Shown here: positions 60,491-64,000 of the stretch, one piece after another
Numbering within the stretch: the stretch's first letter is position 1
How the letters are laid out: each line of letters starts with the position of its first letter
Assembly (NCBI RefSeq): GCF_000758725.1
Contig: NZ_CP009428.1
Span: 6,014,001 to 6,078,000, forward strand
Direction of reading: 5' to 3'
DNA length: 64,000 bases
Origin: Paenibacillus odorifer
Lineage (GTDB): Bacteria; Bacillota; Bacilli; Paenibacillales; Paenibacillaceae
Translations under genes and position numbers: made by a program
The notes under the pieces: generated by a model
Told to the model about the DNA's origin: nothing
The model's input: the letters and a program-made list of their open reading frames with translations, nothing else
Databases searched by the model: none

Positions 60491-61477
60491 CTATAAGTTG
60501 CCTAAGATAGCATGCAAGTTATTCAGGTTCTTAGCAAGCCAATTCATTTCTTTTGCAAAACGTTTTGGAGGTACACTATGTTTGTCCATCGCGGCATTAA
60601 TCCACCACGGGCTTTCCATATACCACAACAACTGCAATGATTTTGTTAAATCCCCCTGCTCCACCGTTCGTTCCTCACGATATCCGTCAATAAATGCTGA
60701 AGCTAGTGCTCCATCTAAATCTTCATCTAAAGCACATGACATCACTGCTCGCGCCACATCTAGCTGCGGATAATCATATTTGAACCGATCAAAATCTAGA
60801 ATTGCAGACAATTGGCTATCTTGAAATAAAAGATTATCAACCCATAAATCACGATGTGCCCATCCAGCTTCAAGTCCTTCGAATATTTCCGGATCTATTT
60901 CTTCAGTCGCTCTCAGCTGTATCTCTAGGTCAGTGATGAGTGAAGTTTTACCCATTACCTTTGATTGTTGTAGGAGTATATTCCAATGTTCTAAACGATC
61001 CTCAGAGCTTTGGGGAATAAATTGTGGGGTTCTTTTCAAACTAATGGTCCCATCATTTAATAAACGATGCATTTTACCTGTGGCACGACCCAAATCAAAC
61101 ATTTGATGGATATTAATCTTACCCGGCTCTATGACACGGCCTTCACAATATTCCATTGCCATAAACGTTTCTCCCTGATCTGATTCCAGTAAAACATTAT
61201 TGTTATAAGCCAACAATCCGGGACATGGGAGCCCCTGTAGATACAATCTTTTCTGTTGAGAAAAGGCAAAGTTCAGCTCTTCTGGGTTATACAATTTATA
61301 TCTTTTTTTGTTGTATTGTTTAAGTAGAAATTGCCCTGAATCCGTTGTGATTTTCCATTTAAGATTTAACCAGCCACGTTTTATTGGGGTAGCATGAAGG
61401 ACTTTTAATCCAAAAAAATGATAGAAACTATTACTTAAATCCTCTAAAATGGCTTCCTCTGAACGAATCGCTTCCAT
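60491..61477 (-). CDS. CotS/APH-type phosphotransferase
   Basis: A 328-residue kinase-fold protein with HRDLWVDNLLF catalytic loop and AILDFDRFKYD metal motif. The N-terminal GWLNLKWKITTDSGQFLLKQY pattern resembles spore-coat CotS-like and homoserine-kinase-II-like families. TAGGAGTTGATGAA precedes the ATG. It follows thiC but a terminator lies between, so a thiamine link is not supported. Substrate unknown. Confidence 0.8.
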   Translation of the reverse strand: MEAIRSEEAILEDLSNSFYHFFGLKVLHATPIKRGWLNLKWKITTDSGQFLLKQYNKKRYKLYNPEELNFAFSQQKRLYLQGLPCPGLLAYNNNVLLESDQGETFMAMEYCEGRVIEPGKINIHQMFDLGRATGKMHRLLNDGTISLKRTPQFIPQSSEDRLEHWNILLQQSKVMGKTSLITDLEIQLRATEEIDPEIFEGLEAGWAHRDLWVDNLLFQDSQLSAILDFDRFKYDYPQLDVARAVMSCALDEDLDGALASAFIDGYREERTVEQGDLTKSLQLLWYMESPWWINAAMDKHSVPPKRFAKEMNWLAKNLNNLHAILGNL

Positions 61478-61506
61478 TTCATCAACTCCTATCTATTCAA
61501 AGTATA

Positions 61507-61535
61507 AAAGAAGAAGCCGCCAATGACGACTTCTT
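61507..61535 (-). terminator. Terminator of thiC
   Basis: AAGAAGTCG pairs with CGGCTTCTT (one G-U) on the minus strand, then CTTTT. Confidence 0.65.
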
Positions 61536-61562
61536 TTAGATATTTCTTTTTAGCAGAAAAAG

Positions 61563-63305
61563 TTATCTATAAATGAGGCTCCCGCCTTGGAGAAACTCTT
61601 CTGCCTTCTCTTGCATTCCTGATTCAATTCTCGTCGAATTACGGATATTATGAGAGATCTTCATACTGCAAAATTTCGGCCCGCACATGGAACAAAAATG
61701 AGCTGTTTTAGCGCCTTCCGCAGGCAATGTCTCATCATGATATTCTAGCGCTCGCTCAGGATCTAACGATAAATGAAATTGATCACGCCAACGAAATTCA
61801 AAACGGGCTTTCGAAAGAGCGTTATCCCGGTCTTGTGCTCCTTTATGCCCTTTCGCCAAATCTGCGGCATGTGCCGCTATTTTATAAGTAATGACCCCTA
61901 CACGTACATCTTCCTTATTAGGCAGGCCAAGATGCTCCTTCGGAGTTACGTAACATAACATTGCTGTACCGAACCAACCAATCATCGCTGCACCTATAGC
62001 AGAGGTAATATGATCATACCCCGGCGCAATATCTGTAGTCAGTGGACCTAACGTATAAAAAGGGGCTTCGTTGCAAGTTTCAAGTTGCTTATCCATATTC
62101 TCTTTAATCAAGTGCATCGGCACATGTCCTGGACCCTCTACCATCACCTGTACATCATGACTCCAAGCCATAGCTGTTAATTCACCTAACGTCTCTAACT
62201 CGGCAAATTGTGCTTCATCATTCGCATCAGCAATCGAACCCGGACGTAATCCATCGCCTAGGGAAAAAGAAACATCGTACAGCTTCATGATTTCACATAT
62301 CTCTTCAAAATGTGTATATAAAAAGTTCTCTTGATGATGCGCAAGACACCATGCCGCCATAATGGAGCCACCTCTTGAAACAATACCTGTCATACGTTGT
62401 GCCGTCAACGGGATATAACGAAGCAGAACTCCCGCATGAATGGTAAAATAGTCCACCCCTTGCTCCGCTTGCTCAATGAGCGTATCACGGTATACTTCCC
62501 ACGTTAAATCTTCCGCTTTCCCATTCACTTTTTCCAAAGCTTGATAAATAGGCACCGTTCCAATAGGAACAGGAGAATTACGGATGATCCACTCGCGTGT
62601 CGTATGGATGTTTTTACCTGTGGAGAGATCCATTATATTGTCTGCACCCCAGCGGGTAGCCCATCTCATTTTCTCCACCTCTTCCTCTATGGATGAGGAT
62701 ACTGCGGAGTTTCCAATATTGGCATTGATCTTTACCAAAAAATTACGCCCAATAATCATTGGTTCACTCTCTGGATGATTGATATTCGCTGGAATGATGG
62801 CGCGGCCGCGGGCTACTTCATCTCTTACAAATTCCGGTGTCACATTCTCACGAATCGCAACGTATTCCATTTCCGAAGTAATAATCCCTTTGCGTGCATA
62901 ATGCATTTGAGAGACATTACGCCCCTTTTTCGCTCGCAAAGGTTTTCTATGGAGCGCTGGAAACACTTCCGCCACAGCTTTTCCCGTTGCATTCCCGTTA
63001 TCTTCAGGCTTCACGGTTCTTCCTTCGTACGCTTCCACATCCCCTCGTTCCTCAATCCAGCTTAGACGATTGGGCTCTAACCCCTGACGAATATCAGTAT
63101 GAATATTAGCATCCGTGTAAGCCCCACTTGTGTCATAGACATGAATTGGGGCATTCTCCTCTTCGCCGTCTATGCCCGCAGTTGGACTAAGTGAGATCTC
63201 CCGCATAGGGACCTGAATATCAGACCGTGAACCCTTTACATAGACTTTTTGACTTGCTGGAAAAGCTGATAGATTGATTGGATCGTTGTTCAATTCGCTT
63301 GTCAT
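61563..63305 (-). CDS. thiC: Phosphomethylpyrimidine synthase ThiC
   Basis: A 580-residue radical-SAM-like enzyme that rearranges aminoimidazole ribotide to HMP-phosphate for thiamine synthesis. The [4Fe-4S] motif FCSMCGPKFCSM is near the C-terminus; GNSAVSSSIEEEVEKMRWA, TIHAGVLLRY and VEGPGHVPMHLI are family blocks. TAGGAGGAATTGAG precedes the ATG. Expression is governed by the TPP riboswitch and terminator in its leader. Confidence 0.97.
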   Translation of the reverse strand: MTSELNNDPINLSAFPASQKVYVKGSRSDIQVPMREISLSPTAGIDGEEENAPIHVYDTSGAYTDANIHTDIRQGLEPNRLSWIEERGDVEAYEGRTVKPEDNGNATGKAVAEVFPALHRKPLRAKKGRNVSQMHYARKGIITSEMEYVAIRENVTPEFVRDEVARGRAIIPANINHPESEPMIIGRNFLVKINANIGNSAVSSSIEEEVEKMRWATRWGADNIMDLSTGKNIHTTREWIIRNSPVPIGTVPIYQALEKVNGKAEDLTWEVYRDTLIEQAEQGVDYFTIHAGVLLRYIPLTAQRMTGIVSRGGSIMAAWCLAHHQENFLYTHFEEICEIMKLYDVSFSLGDGLRPGSIADANDEAQFAELETLGELTAMAWSHDVQVMVEGPGHVPMHLIKENMDKQLETCNEAPFYTLGPLTTDIAPGYDHITSAIGAAMIGWFGTAMLCYVTPKEHLGLPNKEDVRVGVITYKIAAHAADLAKGHKGAQDRDNALSKARFEFRWRDQFHLSLDPERALEYHDETLPAEGAKTAHFCSMCGPKFCSMKISHNIRNSTRIESGMQEKAEEFLQGGSLIYR

Positions 63306-63360
63306 CTCAATTCCTCCTATAAGGTGATTTGATCAAGCGGAGACGGTCTACTCCCCACAC

Positions 63361-63395
63361 ATAGAAAAGGCCACATCTGTATAAGATGCGGCCTT
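63361..63395 (-). terminator. Riboswitch-controlled terminator before thiC
   Basis: AAGGCCGCATCT pairs with AGATGTGGCCTT (one G-U/mismatch), followed by TTCTAT on the minus strand; the expression platform of the TPP aptamer. Confidence 0.7.
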
Positions 63396-63423
63396 AGAGT
63401 AGACAAATAGAAATAGAGCTCCA

Positions 63424-63510
63424 TTTCCTCCGCTGGCATTATCCAGATCAGGTTTGACGGTCGATAGTTATAACTATCCTCTCAGCCTGGTCCCACCAAG
63501 CTCCCGTGAC
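63424..63510 (-). promoter_or_regulatory. TPP riboswitch (THI box)
   Basis: The minus strand carries the conserved aptamer parts in order: GGGAGCTTGGTGGGACCAGG, CTGAGAGG, an extended variable stem, ACCTGATCTGGATAATGCCA and GCGGAGG. Binding of thiamine pyrophosphate should favour the terminator downstream and shut off thiC. Confidence 0.93.
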
Positions 63511-63527
63511 TATAATTGCTACTTCAA

Positions 63528-63556
63528 AGTATAACCGAAAAGAGAGAATTATCCAA
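63528..63556 (-). promoter_or_regulatory. Promoter of the thiC leader
   Basis: Minus-strand TTGGAT (63556-63551), 17 bases, TATACT (63533-63528), about 20 bases before the aptamer. Confidence 0.6.
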
Positions 63557-63586
63557 ATCTACTCAAATGTGAGATCAATGTGTACG

Positions 63587-64000
63587 TTAGTATAACACCA
63601 ATACCCCAAATCCTTCCAGAAGCACCTCGCCCGACAATGTTGTGCCGCTCAGTAAATCTGTTTTGGTCTCATGAAGATGGATCGTGACAGGAGTCTCACT
63701 ATAATTAAGCAAAAAAGCATAACTGGAAGAAGCTCCGGTACGGACTTGCAGCTCTACCTCTTCTGGGAGCTCCAGCCAATTTGCTGGCGATTGTAGATCA
63801 ATTAATTTTATGATCTCAGCCGCTGCCTGTTCGTTAAATACGGCTCCGTAATACCAAACCTCACCCTTGCCGCGACGATTTCTAGTTACCGCCGGTTTTC
63901 CCGCATAATAATCAGAGGCGTAAACCGCCATCACTTCAACCGAAGCTTCCTCTATTTTGAGAATATCATTAAAGTCATCTGCTCCTGTAACGACTTCGGT
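63587..64000 (-). CDS. GH42 beta-galactosidase, C-terminal 137 residues (cut by window edge)
   Basis: The frame is open through the right edge of the window and ends at 63587. Visible parts are the end of the GH42 trimerisation domain (AGKPAVTRNRRGKGEVWYYG) and the small C-terminal beta domain (FLLNYSETPVTIHL, LSGEVLLEGFGVLVL). Catalytic residues lie outside the window. Family members hydrolyse lactose or galacto-oligosaccharides in the cytosol. Confidence 0.85.
   Translation of the reverse strand, partial: TEVVTGADDFNDILKIEEASVEVMAVYASDYYAGKPAVTRNRRGKGEVWYYGAVFNEQAAAEIIKLIDLQSPANWLELPEEVELQVRTGASSSYAFLLNYSETPVTIHLHETKTDLLSGTTLSGEVLLEGFGVLVLY

Noticed and set aside
60491..61477. Thiamine kinase role for the phosphotransferase next to thiC
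   Set aside because: A terminator separates it from thiC, it has no TPP riboswitch of its own, and its sequence pattern is nearer CotS-like kinases.

Overview
The window looks like chromosomal DNA of a Paenibacillus-type, Gram-positive, spore-forming soil bacterium. Three features suggest this. Several large secreted or surface proteins carry SLH domains and Thr-Pro linkers. Polysaccharide hydrolases (GH8, GH13 and a GH42 end) are present. Regulation is of Bacillota type: T-box, TPP riboswitch, and PerR, MntR, CsoR, ArsR and CcpA-like sites, with strong AGGAGG ribosome sites and GTG/TTG starts. No rRNA, tRNA, intact insertion sequence, prophage or CRISPR array was seen. The genus is an inference from content, not a database match.

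Left part (1-14,100): a glutathione peroxidase with a PerR-type box is followed by a minus-strand sulfonate/taurine-type ABC transporter operon (ATPase, two permeases, binding lipoprotein). This operon contains two paralogous pairs of an AprA-like flavoprotein and an AprB-like two-cluster ferredoxin, but no SsuD or TauD oxygenase. Its leader has a strong promoter and a terminator-like hairpin. Next come an SLH surface protein with 27 Thr-Pro repeats, a repeat-rich intergenic stretch and an ArsB/NhaD-type ion permease.

Middle part (14,100-36,700): a luciferase-like flavin oxidoreductase with a palindromic operator; a two-gene unit of a TIR-like protein with a GAF-like C-terminus plus a 79-residue partner (candidate defence unit); an SH3b-amidase; MntH with a MntR-type box; a T-box-controlled glutaminyl-tRNA synthetase, unusual for this phylum; a MidA-like methyltransferase with TPR repeats; a stalk-domain protein; a bicupin of the oxalate decarboxylase family with an altered active-site lid; an arsRBC operon with two operators; an ABC exporter/two-component operon; a DinB-like protein with a 47-residue membrane peptide; and a ComP/ComA-like two-component pair.

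Right part (36,700-64,000): a CPBP protease gene broken by an internal deletion, an intergenic array of AGGGA/TCCCT palindromes, GH8 glucanase, PadR/DUF2812 pair, globin-coupled chemotaxis sensor, copper module (CsoR and a Cys-rich copper-binding bundle), CDF metal exporter behind a 21-bp perfect palindrome, a 2,271-residue SLH protein with four 675-bp tandem repeats, DeoD, a soluble chemotaxis receptor, the PerR-type ahpCF operon, two APH-fold kinases, a multidomain GH13 amylase with two cre sites, ThiC with TPP riboswitch, and the 3' end of a GH42 beta-galactosidase running off the window.

Themes that tie genes together are peroxide and metal homeostasis (gpx, ahpCF, mntH, ars, csoR/csp, CDF), cell-surface display (SLH proteins, amidase) and carbohydrate use. 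Promoter and operator calls are by eye from motif matches. Start codons were chosen from ribosome-site spacing and often differ from the longest reading frame.
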